DNA of 64,000 nt, taken from assembly GCF_000295935.2 (NCBI RefSeq), contig NZ_ALWO02000052.1, positions 124,001 to 188,000 of the forward strand, in the 5' to 3' direction. This document shows, in pieces, positions 8,104 through 16,892 of the stretch; the first letter of the stretch is position 1; each line of letters begins with the position of its first letter. The notes beneath the pieces are model-generated. The model was not told the origin of the DNA. It saw only the letters and a program-made list of their open reading frames with translations, and searched no databases. The translations under genes and the position numbers were made by a program. The DNA is from Indibacter alkaliphilus LW1. GTDB lineage: Bacteria > Bacteroidota > Bacteroidia > Cytophagales > Cyclobacteriaceae.

Positions 8104-8792
8104 CCTGAAACGACCAGTTTGAAACCTTCGCCATGCACTGTAATGATCTGAACCTTTGGGTCATCTTTCAAGATTTTTCTGATTTTACTCAGGTATACAT
8201 CCATACTCCTTGCATTGAAATAAGAATCGTCACCCCAGATTTGTTTCAAAGCATGGCTTCTGTTGACCAGTTTGTTGACCTCGGAAGCCAGTAAACGGAT
8301 CAGTTCATTCTCTTTGGAAGTTAGTTTGTGATCGCCGTTTGGACCTTTGATATATTGCTCGTCATAATGCAGCTCAAATTCTCCAAAATTATAGATTTTA
8401 AGAGCTTCTATTTCATCGCTCTTTTGGGTTCTTCTCAGTATAGCTGCTATCCTCAAAAGAAGCTCTTCCATGCTGAAAGGCTTGGTGATATAGTCATCTG
8501 CCCCTATTTTCAAACCCTCGATAATATCTTCTTTTAGGTTTTTGGCGGTGAGGTAGATAATTGGTAGGTTTTCCTGTACCTTTTTTATCTCTTTACCCAG
8601 TGTGAACCCATCTTTTTTGGGCATCATGACGTCGAGTATAGCCAGTTCAAATTTATCTTTTTTGAATTTTGCCCAGCCTTCTTCACCATCTCTGCAAAGA
8701 GTAGTATCGTAACCTTTCATGTTGAGGTACTCTTGGAGAATATCTCCTAAATTTGGGTCGTCTTCTACGACTAAAAGTCTTGCTTTGCTCAT
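8100..8792 (-). CDS. OmpR-family DNA-binding response regulator
   Basis: A 230-aa regulator. The receiver domain (1-120) has the acidic pocket VVEDD, phosphoacceptor Asp54 (ELAILDVMMP), Thr82 and Lys104 (YITKPFS). The C-terminal winged helix (about 130-228) ends in the wing SKIRKILKDDPKVQIITVHGEGFKLV. It would bind promoters after phosphorylation by the kinase encoded just upstream; their ends overlap by 4 bp (ATGA). The pair resembles the RprXY system widespread in Bacteroidota, but that name is a guess. It also overlaps the downstream lipoprotein gene by 4 bp, giving a three-gene operon. Confidence 0.93.
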   Translation of the reverse strand: MSKARLLVVEDDPNLGDILQEYLNMKGYDTTLCRDGEEGWAKFKKDKFELAILDVMMPKKDGFTLGKEIKKVQENLPIIYLTAKNLKEDIIEGLKIGADDYITKPFSMEELLLRIAAILRRTQKSDEIEALKIYNFGEFELHYDEQYIKGPNGDHKLTSKENELIRLLASEVNKLVNRSHALKQIWGDDSYFNARSMDVYLSKIRKILKDDPKVQIITVHGEGFKLVVSG

Positions 8793-10504
8793 TGTTTTTT
8801 GGGGAGTTTGATGGTAAATATACTTCCTTTTCCTAATTCACTGTTGACACTGATTTCACCGCTATGGGCTTCCAGCATTGTTTTTACATAAGCCAATCCC
8901 AGTCCAAACCCTTTGACGTCATGTACATTGCCAGTAGGAACTCTGTAAAACTTGTCAAAAATCTTTTTCTGGGTGTCTTTGGACATGCCTATGCCATTGT
9001 CTTTAACTTCTACGAAAATACTGCCATTTTGATCCCAAGCCCTCATTTGAATGATGGGCTTTTCTTTGGAATATTTGATGGAATTGTCCAGCAGGTTATT
9101 GATTATGTGGGTCAGGTGAAATGCATCAGCCTCCAAAAGTGGATTCTTTAGTTCTGTTTCAAGAGAGATTTTTCCAGATTTATTTTCAACTTGTAATTCA
9201 ATGTGGTCTTTTGCTGAATGAAGTATATCCTCCATGTTGAGGGTCTCCATTTTAAGCTTAAAGTCTTTCTTATCCAAAGTTGCAGCTTGAAGCACTTTTT
9301 CTACTTGTGTGCCTAGCCTCTTGTTTTCATCTTTGATTATGCCTAAGTATCTCTTACGGAAAGAGTCCTGACTCATTAATTCAGGGTCTTGCAGGGCTTC
9401 AATGGCCAGACTTACAGTAGCTATGGGCGTTTTGAACTCATGGGTCATGTTATTGATAAAATCATTTTTTATATCCGAAAGGTTTTTCTGCCGGATAATG
9501 ACCTGAATGGCGTAGATGAAGCAAAAAATTACTATCGCTATAAAAACCACAGAACTTAATACGGGTAACCAGATTTGTTGCAGGATATAAGACCTCTTAT
9601 GGGGAAAATTGATTACAAGGTGATTTTCTTTACCCAGAATATCTGACGGAAACAAGCGTGCCTGAACTCCCTGAGCCCTGAGTTTTTGTGGATCCATATT
9701 GGCAGCTATACTGATCAGCTCATTCCTATCATTCAAAATTGCAAGGTCAAACTGTTGTTCAATCCCTCTTTCTTTGAGGTGGTTTTTTACCAAAACCTTA
9801 ACATGAGCAGTATCCACCCTTACCAATATATCCTTTTGGCCTTCTAGCAATTCTTCCATGACCTGGTTCATAGCCTCAATCTTGAGATTGGTGTATCGTA
9901 TTTTTTCAAAAGCATCTTTGGGAATATTGTACTCTTCTACATAGTCTGCTTCTGAACTATTACTCTGCCTATTTCTGAAATAATTTTCATTTTGACTGAG
10001 GTATTGGAGTTGTCTTTCTCTTTCCTGAAGGAGAATTTCCATCTCATCGGGAGTAAAAATTTTCCCGGCTATATCCGCAGTCAGATAGGTGAAAAAATTA
10101 TCCAAATCTGTAAAAAGATCTGGGTCTACACCTCTTGATTCTACCAATCTCCTAAATCTCTGGCTTACCTGAGGCATTGGCTGTCTCATCATGGAATCCA
10201 TCACTGAAGGCCTCCGTCTATTATTGACCGGCCTTTGTCTTACTTGGACTTCTATGGGTTCGATTTTTTCGAAGAGAGACTTCTGAAGGGTAGTATCTGT
10301 AGTGAGAATAGAAAGAAACATATCCCTGGTTTCATCATTTTCCAACTGACTGATAGCGGAGGACATGGCCTGGTATACATTCTGCTCAAATCTCTGTTCA
10401 TTTATCCTGAGCGCATTGCTTACCCAATAGTATTGAAACCCTATCAACCCCAGACTTGCAAAGGCCATCAGTAGGATAATTAATTTCATTTGGGTTTTGG
10501 ACAT
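8789..10504 (-). CDS. Membrane sensor histidine kinase
   Basis: A 571-aa kinase. TM1 is about residues 8-28 and TM2 about 312-335, enclosing a large periplasmic sensor region of about 280 residues that contains a basic Pro/Arg stretch (RQRPVNNRRRPSVMDS) and coiled-coil-like helices. There is no HAMP domain between TM2 and the H-box. The H-box is NNMTHEFKTPIA with His355. The catalytic domain shows N (NLLDNSIKYS), G1 (DNGIGMS), F and G2 (GFGLGLAYV) boxes. First gene of the operon with the response regulator. The ligand is unknown. Confidence 0.93.
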   Translation of the reverse strand: MSKTQMKLIILLMAFASLGLIGFQYYWVSNALRINEQRFEQNVYQAMSSAISQLENDETRDMFLSILTTDTTLQKSLFEKIEPIEVQVRQRPVNNRRRPSVMDSMMRQPMPQVSQRFRRLVESRGVDPDLFTDLDNFFTYLTADIAGKIFTPDEMEILLQERERQLQYLSQNENYFRNRQSNSSEADYVEEYNIPKDAFEKIRYTNLKIEAMNQVMEELLEGQKDILVRVDTAHVKVLVKNHLKERGIEQQFDLAILNDRNELISIAANMDPQKLRAQGVQARLFPSDILGKENHLVINFPHKRSYILQQIWLPVLSSVVFIAIVIFCFIYAIQVIIRQKNLSDIKNDFINNMTHEFKTPIATVSLAIEALQDPELMSQDSFRKRYLGIIKDENKRLGTQVEKVLQAATLDKKDFKLKMETLNMEDILHSAKDHIELQVENKSGKISLETELKNPLLEADAFHLTHIINNLLDNSIKYSKEKPIIQMRAWDQNGSIFVEVKDNGIGMSKDTQKKIFDKFYRVPTGNVHDVKGFGLGLAYVKTMLEAHSGEISVNSELGKGSIFTIKLPKKQ

Positions 10505-10664
10505 GGTACAAATTTAAACGATAAAACAGGCCAAATTAGCCACTTAACAATATTTAACAGCCATTCAGGTAGTCGGATCTTTGTCTAAAGATGACATTTT
10601 AATACTTTTATCACATGATGTTTGTTTCTTGATTACTTAATCTAAGTTAATAACTTAAGCAGAT

Positions 10665-10693
10665 AAAAAGGGAGGCTTTAGCTTCCCTTTTTT
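10665..10693. terminator. Orphan terminator-like hairpin upstream of lysA
   Basis: Eleven-bp imperfect stem AAAAGGGAGGC (10666-10676) and GCTTCCCTTTT (10681-10691), loop TTTA, with an A-run before and a T-run after. No plus-strand gene precedes it, and it lies upstream of the predicted lysA promoter, so its purpose is unclear. Confidence 0.6.
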
Positions 10694-10709
10694 ATTGCCT
10701 GTCTATCCT

Positions 10710-10717
10710 TATCTTTG
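10710..10717 (+). promoter_or_regulatory. Bacteroidota -7 promoter element for lysA
   Basis: TATCTTTG matches TAnnTTTG exactly and ends 18 bases before the ATG at 10736. It includes the TTG that would otherwise be read as an upstream start codon, arguing against that start. No clear -33 box. Confidence 0.6.
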
Positions 10718-10735
10718 TCGACTAAATTGAACCTA

Positions 10736-11968
10736 ATGCAGATAAGAGATCAGAAATACCAAATTCAGGGGGTAGACCTTCTAGACCTAGTAAAGGAGCA
10801 TGGAAGTCCACTGTATGTTTATGATGGTGAAAAAATCCAAGCTCAGGTAAGGCAGCTACAGGATGCTTTTTCAAGTGTTAAGCTAAAGATCAAATATGCT
10901 ACTAAGGCGCTTTCCAATATCAATATTCTGAAGCTGATGAAAAAGTCAGGGACAGGCGTAGATGCAGTCTCTATTGAAGAGGTCCAGCTTTGTCTACACG
11001 CAGGTTTTGCCCCTGAGGAAATTATGTATACTCCAAATGGAGTTGCATTTTCTGAAATAGAAAAGGCTGTTGAGCTGGGAGTAATGATCAATATTGACAA
11101 TATCCCAATGCTGGAACACTTTGGAACAAAATATGGGAATTCTGTCCCTGTTTGTATCCGCTTGAACCCTCACATTCTTGCAGGAGGAAATGCCAAAATT
11201 TCTGTTGGACATATTGATAGCAAATTCGGTGTTTCCATTTTGCAGCTAAAACATGTCATCAAAGTTGTAGAAGCCTATGAACTTGATGTAATAGGGCTAC
11301 ATGTTCATACAGGATCTGATATTTTGGATGCTGATGTGTTTCTAAAAGGAGCGGAAATCCTATTTGATGCAGCCAGGGAATTCAAAGACCTCAAGTTTCT
11401 TGATTTTGGAGGGGGGTTCAAAGTGGCTTACAAGCCTGGTGACATCTCTACGGATATCAAAGAAGTTGGAAAAAGAGTTTCAGAAGCCTTTAAAGCTTTC
11501 TGTGAAGAGTATGGAAGGGAGTTGGAAATATGGTTTGAACCAGGAAAATTTCTGGTCAGTGAGTCCGGCGTTTTGCTTGTTAAGGCAAATGTGATCAAAT
11601 CCACTCCTGCCTCAACTTTCGTAGGTGTTGATTCAGGTTTGAACCATTTGATCAGACCAATGATGTATGACGCTTACCATGGAGTTGAAAATATTTCCAA
11701 ACTTGAAGGCCCCGAAAGAGTGTATACCATCGTTGGCTATATATGCGAGACTGACACGATTGCTGCAGACCGTAAACTTAAAGAAGTACAGGAGGGTGAT
11801 ATTCTGGCCATTAAAAATGCCGGTGCTTATGGTTTCAGTATGGCTTCCAATTATAACTCAAGGTTTAGGCCTGCGGAAGTTCTCATATTGGACGGCAAGG
11901 CATCTTTGATCAGGAAAAGAGAGACCTTTGAGGATATTTTAAGGCATCAAGTTGATTTGGGAATTTGA
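10736..11968 (+). CDS. lysA: Diaminopimelate decarboxylase
   Basis: PLP-dependent fold-III decarboxylase converting meso-diaminopimelate to L-lysine, the last step of lysine synthesis. The protein is 410 aa from the ATG at 10736. PLP lysine is Lys57 in KYATKALSN. Other signatures are HVHTGSD, the glycine-rich phosphate loop DFGGGFKV, EPGKFLV, the dimer-interface cysteine motif CETDTI, and AYGFSMASNYNSR near the C-terminus. The frame also opens at an upstream TTG (10715), but that codon is part of the -7 promoter box. The gene is monocistronic with its own terminator. Confidence 0.95.
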   Translation: MQIRDQKYQIQGVDLLDLVKEHGSPLYVYDGEKIQAQVRQLQDAFSSVKLKIKYATKALSNINILKLMKKSGTGVDAVSIEEVQLCLHAGFAPEEIMYTPNGVAFSEIEKAVELGVMINIDNIPMLEHFGTKYGNSVPVCIRLNPHILAGGNAKISVGHIDSKFGVSILQLKHVIKVVEAYELDVIGLHVHTGSDILDADVFLKGAEILFDAAREFKDLKFLDFGGGFKVAYKPGDISTDIKEVGKRVSEAFKAFCEEYGRELEIWFEPGKFLVSESGVLLVKANVIKSTPASTFVGVDSGLNHLIRPMMYDAYHGVENISKLEGPERVYTIVGYICETDTIAADRKLKEVQEGDILAIKNAGAYGFSMASNYNSRFRPAEVLILDGKASLIRKRETFEDILRHQVDLGI

Positions 11969-12369
11969 GTGTAAAGTATTCATTATCAAATTTATAATTC
12001 GGTAAAAAGATTGAAAGAGTAATACTAAATAAGTACATTTGCTACAGGGAAATGATCGGATAGCGGTAAACCCTAGTAGTAGTAATTATTTTCAAAAAGA
12101 CCCGGTTTTTGACTGGGTCTTTTCATTGGCATGAATTTGGAGATAGGTCTGTGTTGTGAGAAAAGCTATACAAAATTTAAAAACAAAAAGGAATCAAATT
12201 CTAAAAAACAACTTATATTCACGCTTGAATGTGAAGTTTGATAAGATTGTGTTTGGAGTATATCATTTGTATAAGCCCATACCTCGCCCTAGTAATTTCA
12301 AAATTATCATCGCATTTGGATTAAATTGTATACTGTTGAAAAGCAGTCTATAAAAAGGCAGAGGCTATT
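11969..12369. other. Intergenic region between lysA and the first porP/sprF-like gene
   Basis: About 400 bp. It holds the lysA terminator near its start and AT-rich sequence after it, presumably with the porP promoter. A GTG-initiated frame at 12156-12353 has low-complexity, basic composition and is not convincing. No RNA gene or repeat was recognised. Confidence 0.5.
12095..12123 (+). terminator. Intrinsic terminator after lysA
   Basis: Stem AAAAGACCC (12095-12103) pairs with GGGTCTTTT (12115-12123), extended inward by G-C and G-T pairs. T-rich 3' arm. Confidence 0.85.
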
Positions 12370-13416
12370 ATGGCTAAGAATTACCTTCGTGTTTTTTGGA
12401 TCATATTCTTAGGAATATTGATTAGCCGGGAAGTAAATTCCCAGGATATTCAATTTTCCCAATTTTATGCTGCCCCAATATTTTTGAATCCGGCAATGAC
12501 AGGTGCCTCGGAACTGACCAGGATAGGGATGAATTACAGAAACCAATGGCCTGGTCTCAACCATTCTTTTAACTCCTACTCTGCGTACATCGATCATTAT
12601 GTTTTTGATTATAATAGTGGAATTGGCCTGATTGTCAATGGCAACCGAGAAAGTCTGGCCCAGTTAGCAACCAATGAGGTAGGTCTTGCTTATAGCTATA
12701 ACCTCAAAATATCCGAGGACATTCAGTGGAGGTTTGGTGGACAGGCTAGCTTCATTTCAAGAGATGCTTATTTTGGAGACTTGATTTTTGGTTCTATGAT
12801 TGATATTGGCAGTGGCTCAATTGGTGCTATTGATGATGAGCTTTCAGGAATTGCACTGGATTACAACCATCGATTTATGAACTATCATTTTGGAACGCTC
12901 TTTACCACCAAGAATGCATGGCTGGGTCTTGCAGCCCATAATATTACCGAGCCTAATGTTTCCTTTGTGGATGAAGGGATCAGTGCCTTGCCTGTAAAAT
13001 ACTCAGCACATGGAGGGTATCGTTTCAATTTGGGGTATGGAGGTATCAATAACACATTTACAAATACCTACCAGGAAAGATCTCTTTCTATAGGCTTCAA
13101 TTATAAACAACAGGCACCTTTCAATCAACTTGATGTAGGTGCGCAATTATTTTTAGACCCATTGGTAGTGGGAGTTTGGTACAGAGGGCTTCCCACAAAA
13201 TACAGGTTGCCAAATAATGAAGCCATTATTGGCTTAGTGGGTGTTTCATTGCCAACAGGTGTGGACATAGGGTACAGCTATGACTTTACAGTCTCGAAAT
13301 TGAATATAAGAAATAGTGGGGGAGCACATGAAATTTCCGTTCGCTATTCCTTTTTGTGGGGAGATCCCAAGAGCAGAAATCAAAGAGCAAGAACCATCCC
13401 ATGCTTTCATTATTGA
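12370..13416 (+). CDS. PorP/SprF-family type IX secretion membrane protein (paralogue 1)
   Basis: A 348-aa outer-membrane beta-barrel-type protein of the PorP/SprF family, members of which help secrete or anchor particular T9SS substrates. The signal peptide is followed by the family hallmark QDIQFSQFYAAPIFLNPAMT and NYRNQWPGL. The C-terminus (GGAHEISVRYSF, then IPCFHY) is beta-rich. It is a close paralogue of the protein encoded at 15772-16800, sharing the start of the mature protein, the YRGLPT segment and a C-terminal PCFxY. It lies upstream of the SprB-like adhesin across a 497-bp gap. In Flavobacterium, SprF is needed for SprB export, so a similar role for the neighbouring adhesin is likely (inference). 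Confidence 0.9.
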   Translation: MAKNYLRVFWIIFLGILISREVNSQDIQFSQFYAAPIFLNPAMTGASELTRIGMNYRNQWPGLNHSFNSYSAYIDHYVFDYNSGIGLIVNGNRESLAQLATNEVGLAYSYNLKISEDIQWRFGGQASFISRDAYFGDLIFGSMIDIGSGSIGAIDDELSGIALDYNHRFMNYHFGTLFTTKNAWLGLAAHNITEPNVSFVDEGISALPVKYSAHGGYRFNLGYGGINNTFTNTYQERSLSIGFNYKQQAPFNQLDVGAQLFLDPLVVGVWYRGLPTKYRLPNNEAIIGLVGVSLPTGVDIGYSYDFTVSKLNIRNSGGAHEISVRYSFLWGDPKSRNQRARTIPCFHY

Positions 13417-13913
13417 TTTTAGCTTAGCTCATTTTTGAGTTTTTACATTCAACAAAACTTTCTTTTTCCTAGGCCGGGAAACCCTTTATTTCCTTTAATT
13501 GGCCTTTAGTCCAAAATCTTTTAAAATTAGTTGTACTAATTCGAGATAGCTCTAAAAAAATTTCCTGAATTGAAATTTATTTTTCAGAGCAAAAAATTAA
13601 TTTTTAGTTTAAGAAATTCATTTGATATCCACAAAAAATCTCTTGCTATATTAAATAATGGATATAGTAGTTATTGGCCTAAAATTCCATTTTTTCTGCT
13701 AAATCAGAGGCCTGAAAATTATACGTAAAAAGTTTGAACATCACCATTTTATTTTATTAATTGATTGTATAGGGTAGAAAATAAAAAGATCATTTTGATA
13801 TCTACTTTGTACAAAAAATAATATTCTAAAATATTAAAAACGAAAATAGCATTTTAAAATACATTTTATAAAGTTCAAACTGAGTTGTTAGACGGGATTT
13901 CAATACTGAAGCC
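13417..13913. other. Long AT-rich intergenic region upstream of the SprB-like adhesin gene
   Basis: About 500 bp of strongly AT-rich sequence with many A and T runs, more extreme than surrounding gaps. No ORF of note and no clear hairpin terminator behind the porP gene. It probably contains the adhesin promoter and a long 5' leader. Nothing else could be identified. Confidence 0.5.
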
Positions 13914-15767
13914 ATGAATATCAAAAACTACAAATTGCCAACATTTTTAATATTCCTTATAGGGGTATTGGCAATTGTATTTATGGAAGATACCCTTGCT
14001 CAGGGAAGGGATAAAAATCAAGAAAATGGAAGTGGGCAGAGAACAGAAAATGTACCCTCTGGAAAATTGGAAGTTGCTGTATCGGGAAAATTGGCCCTTT
14101 GCTCACATGAAGACAGAGGGCATATCATCCTTGGGGTAAGTGGAGGAGTGGAGCCTTATACTTTTAAATGGAACAACAACGATACTGTTCAAAATCGCTA
14201 CAACCTTTTTTCGGGAACATATACTGTGGTCATTACAGATAATGAGGGGAAAACAATTACAGAAAGAATAGTAGTGCAGCCACCATTGCCATTGATTGTA
14301 GACCTCAAAGAGAAAAAAGATGCTAGTTGCGGTAGCAGTGCTGATGGCAGTGCGAGAATTGAAATCAAATTTGGAAGAGGAGAACCCTATACAATTACCT
14401 GGAGTCATGGACTGCAGGGTGAGCTTGAGGCTGACAAACTTCTCCCAGGTAGCTACACAGTGACTGTTGCAGACCACCTGAATTGTGATATCACTATTTC
14501 TTTTGAAATAGGACAAGAGTCAGAGGGGATTGAAGTAAGTGAAGCCATTGAAGACATCGGCTGTACTGGCAATGAAAAGGGAGCAATATTTTTGGATGTA
14601 AAAGGTGGTTCTGGAAAATTTTCTTATCAGTGGTCAAATGGAAAAACGAGCAAGGATCTAAGTGGATTAGATGCAGGGATCTATGAAGTCACCATCCAAG
14701 ATGAAGAGGGATGCAGTGTATTTAGAACCTATGAGGTGGTATCTACTGCTTCGGTGATTGACCTTGAGCTTGTAAGAGTCCAACACATCCAATGTGCTGG
14801 AAGCGAAGATGGAGAGATAGAAATAGCTATTTCAGGAGGTGTGGCTCCTTATACCGTTCAATGGGATAACGGAGCAAGCTCCGAAAAGCTCAATGCTCTC
14901 AAAGCAGGTAAATATTCTGTAAAAGTAAGTGATGGGTCAGGATGTACTGTAAGCAGAACCGTAGAGGTGAACGAACCTGCAAAGCTTACTGCATTTTTGG
15001 AGTCCTCGGTAGACATGGATTGCAGTACCGGAGAGTCCAAAACTTATGTTTGGGTAAATGTAGCAGGAGGCCAAAGCCCTTATTCAATTCTTTGGTCTGA
15101 TGGAAGCAAAGACATTAAGGAAGTTGAGGCTTCCAATATGCGTGAAATAAGTGTTGAGGTGGAAGATGCGATGGGTTGTAAGACAAATCATAAAATTCGC
15201 CTGGACAATCAAAGCATTCAAACAGGGTTGAGAGTGGATTTCCAAGTGAGGAAGCTGGAAATCAACGCCGAATCTGAAGTATTTACTTCCGAACCCCTAT
15301 TATTTGAAAGTGAAATTTCAGAGGAATTTATCGCTTGGGAATGGGATTTTGGAGATGGGAATGGAAATTCAGAAAAAGACCCTATTCATGTCTTTGAAAA
15401 GCCAGGTCTATACGAAGTCACACTCCGGGCTTATGATTTATTCGGTTGCTCCTCCGTAGAAAGTAAAGAAATCAATGTACTGGAAGTAGAAAAATGGATT
15501 ACTATTCCAAATGCATTTAGTCCCAACGGGGACGGGCTCAATGACACTTTCAAGCCGATGTTGAAAGGAGTTAGCAGCTTTAAGATGGATATTTTCAATA
15601 ACTGGGGAGAGCATATGTATACCTCCTCAGGATTGGAGTTTGAAGGTTGGGATGGTACTTACAAAGGAAAGTTGCTTCCTAGAGGTAGCTATGTCTATCA
15701 GATCTCATTTACCAAGGTAAATGGAGAAAAAGAAATCAAAACAGGTTCACTCACCCTCATCCGATGA
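13914..15767 (+). CDS. Miniature SprB-like adhesin with type B (CHU_C) sorting domain
   Basis: A 617-aa predicted surface protein. After the signal anchor (PTFLIFLIGVLAIVF) come five SprB-type repeats of about 75 residues (about 49-440), each with a Cys near the start, GG(V)xPYxxxW in the middle and a GxYxVxVxDxxGC ending. A PKD domain follows (about 455-535, WEWDFGDGNGNSEKD), then a gliding-motility-type C-terminal domain (ITIPNAFSPNGDGLNDTF to the end), the T9SS type B sorting signal. SprB, the mobile adhesin of gliding flavobacteria, is about ten times larger; this one has the same architecture in small. It is followed after 4 bp by a PorP/SprF gene and preceded by another. Confidence 0.9.
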   Translation: MNIKNYKLPTFLIFLIGVLAIVFMEDTLAQGRDKNQENGSGQRTENVPSGKLEVAVSGKLALCSHEDRGHIILGVSGGVEPYTFKWNNNDTVQNRYNLFSGTYTVVITDNEGKTITERIVVQPPLPLIVDLKEKKDASCGSSADGSARIEIKFGRGEPYTITWSHGLQGELEADKLLPGSYTVTVADHLNCDITISFEIGQESEGIEVSEAIEDIGCTGNEKGAIFLDVKGGSGKFSYQWSNGKTSKDLSGLDAGIYEVTIQDEEGCSVFRTYEVVSTASVIDLELVRVQHIQCAGSEDGEIEIAISGGVAPYTVQWDNGASSEKLNALKAGKYSVKVSDGSGCTVSRTVEVNEPAKLTAFLESSVDMDCSTGESKTYVWVNVAGGQSPYSILWSDGSKDIKEVEASNMREISVEVEDAMGCKTNHKIRLDNQSIQTGLRVDFQVRKLEINAESEVFTSEPLLFESEISEEFIAWEWDFGDGNGNSEKDPIHVFEKPGLYEVTLRAYDLFGCSSVESKEINVLEVEKWITIPNAFSPNGDGLNDTFKPMLKGVSSFKMDIFNNWGEHMYTSSGLEFEGWDGTYKGKLLPRGSYVYQISFTKVNGEKEIKTGSLTLIR

Positions 15768-15771
15768 TATT

Positions 15772-16800
15772 ATGAGAGCTTGGTTGTTGACTATAGGGAT
15801 TCTTTTAATCAGTCTTGTTTCCAAGGCTCAAGATGTGCAGTTTTCCCAATTCTACGCTGCTCCTATCTATTTGAACCCTGCTTTTGCAGGAGCATCAGAA
15901 ATGACCAGATTTGGGGTCAATTACAGGAACCAATGGCCTGGATTGGACCATTCTTTGAATGCCTATTCAGCCTATATTGATCATTATTTTTTTAGCGCTA
16001 ACAGTGGCGTAGGACTCATAGTAAATGGCATGAATGAGACCATGAGTGGTCTGAGTACTTCTGAGATTGGGTTGGCATATTCCTATCGTCTACGTTTGGG
16101 GTTTGGAAGTTTTCTTAGATTCGGTGCACAGGCTTCTTTTGTGTCAAGAGATGCCAACCTTAATCACCTTGTTTTTGGAAGTCAGATAGATCCAAATACT
16201 GGTGGAATAGGAGATCACAGTGGTGAATCTTTCGCTTTGGATATGAGACACCGCTATGCGGATTTTCACTTCGGAGCACTATACAATAATGAATGGGGGT
16301 GGTTTGGAGTTTCAGCGCATCACATCACCCAACCCAATATTGCATTTATCGATGATCAGATTTCCCAATGGCCCATGAAAATATCTGCCCATGGGGGTGT
16401 GAAAGTAGATCTTTCACAAGGAACTGCAAGTAGATACATGAACAATACTCAAAATGCAAGAGAATTGGTTTTTGCCTTCAATTACAAGCATCAGGATCCT
16501 TTTAATCAACTTGATCTTGGAGTTCAGGCCAATCTTCAGCCTTTGGTTATCGGAGCATGGTACCGTGGCCTTCCAACAATGGGTAATGCCATGCCGAATA
16601 CCGAATCGATTATTGGTTTGGTAGGAGTATCTCTTGGAGGAGGTATAGATATTGGATATAGTTATGATTTTACCCTTTCGCAGTTGGGACAGGCAAATAC
16701 CGGAGGAGCCCATGAGATCTCTATGAGGTATTCATTCTTGGTTGGCAACCCGGCCAATTCAGGAAGAAAGGCTAGTATGATGCCCTGTTTCAAGTACTAA
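15772..16800 (+). CDS. PorP/SprF-family type IX secretion membrane protein (paralogue 2)
   Basis: A 342-aa barrel-type protein from the ATG at 15772, four bases after the adhesin stop codon. This start is preferred because it begins directly with a signal peptide (MRAWLLTIGILLISLVSKAQ); an ATG at 15721 in the same frame would overlap the adhesin gene and add 17 charged residues. Hallmarks are QDVQFSQFYAAPIYLNPAFAG, NYRNQWPGLDH, FNYKHQDPFNQLDLG and a C-terminus MMPCFKY. It is very similar to paralogue 1 over its full length. Tight coupling to the adhesin suggests a role in that adhesin's secretion or attachment. Confidence 0.91.
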   Translation: MRAWLLTIGILLISLVSKAQDVQFSQFYAAPIYLNPAFAGASEMTRFGVNYRNQWPGLDHSLNAYSAYIDHYFFSANSGVGLIVNGMNETMSGLSTSEIGLAYSYRLRLGFGSFLRFGAQASFVSRDANLNHLVFGSQIDPNTGGIGDHSGESFALDMRHRYADFHFGALYNNEWGWFGVSAHHITQPNIAFIDDQISQWPMKISAHGGVKVDLSQGTASRYMNNTQNARELVFAFNYKHQDPFNQLDLGVQANLQPLVIGAWYRGLPTMGNAMPNTESIIGLVGVSLGGGIDIGYSYDFTLSQLGQANTGGAHEISMRYSFLVGNPANSGRKASMMPCFKY

Positions 16801-16816
16801 ATTGTTTGATTACCCC

Positions 16817-16858
16817 TAAGCCCTGTCTTTCATGCTTTGTGAGGATGGGGCTTTTTTT
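16817..16858 (+). terminator. Probable terminator after the adhesin/porP operon
   Basis: AAGCCC near 16817 pairs with GGGCTT near 16849-16854, followed by seven Ts. The inner stem is imperfect, so this is moderate evidence. Confidence 0.6.
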
Positions 16859-16892
16859 GAAACATATTCCAATAGAATTGATTTTTTAAAGT

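Noticed and set aside
12156-12353. 65-codon GTG-initiated frame before the first porP gene
   Set aside because: Low-complexity, basic composition, no conserved pattern, no promoter link; probably non-coding AT-rich DNA.
14103-14516. 137-codon minus-strand frame in the adhesin gene
   Set aside because: Antisense to the SprB repeats; no start context or family.
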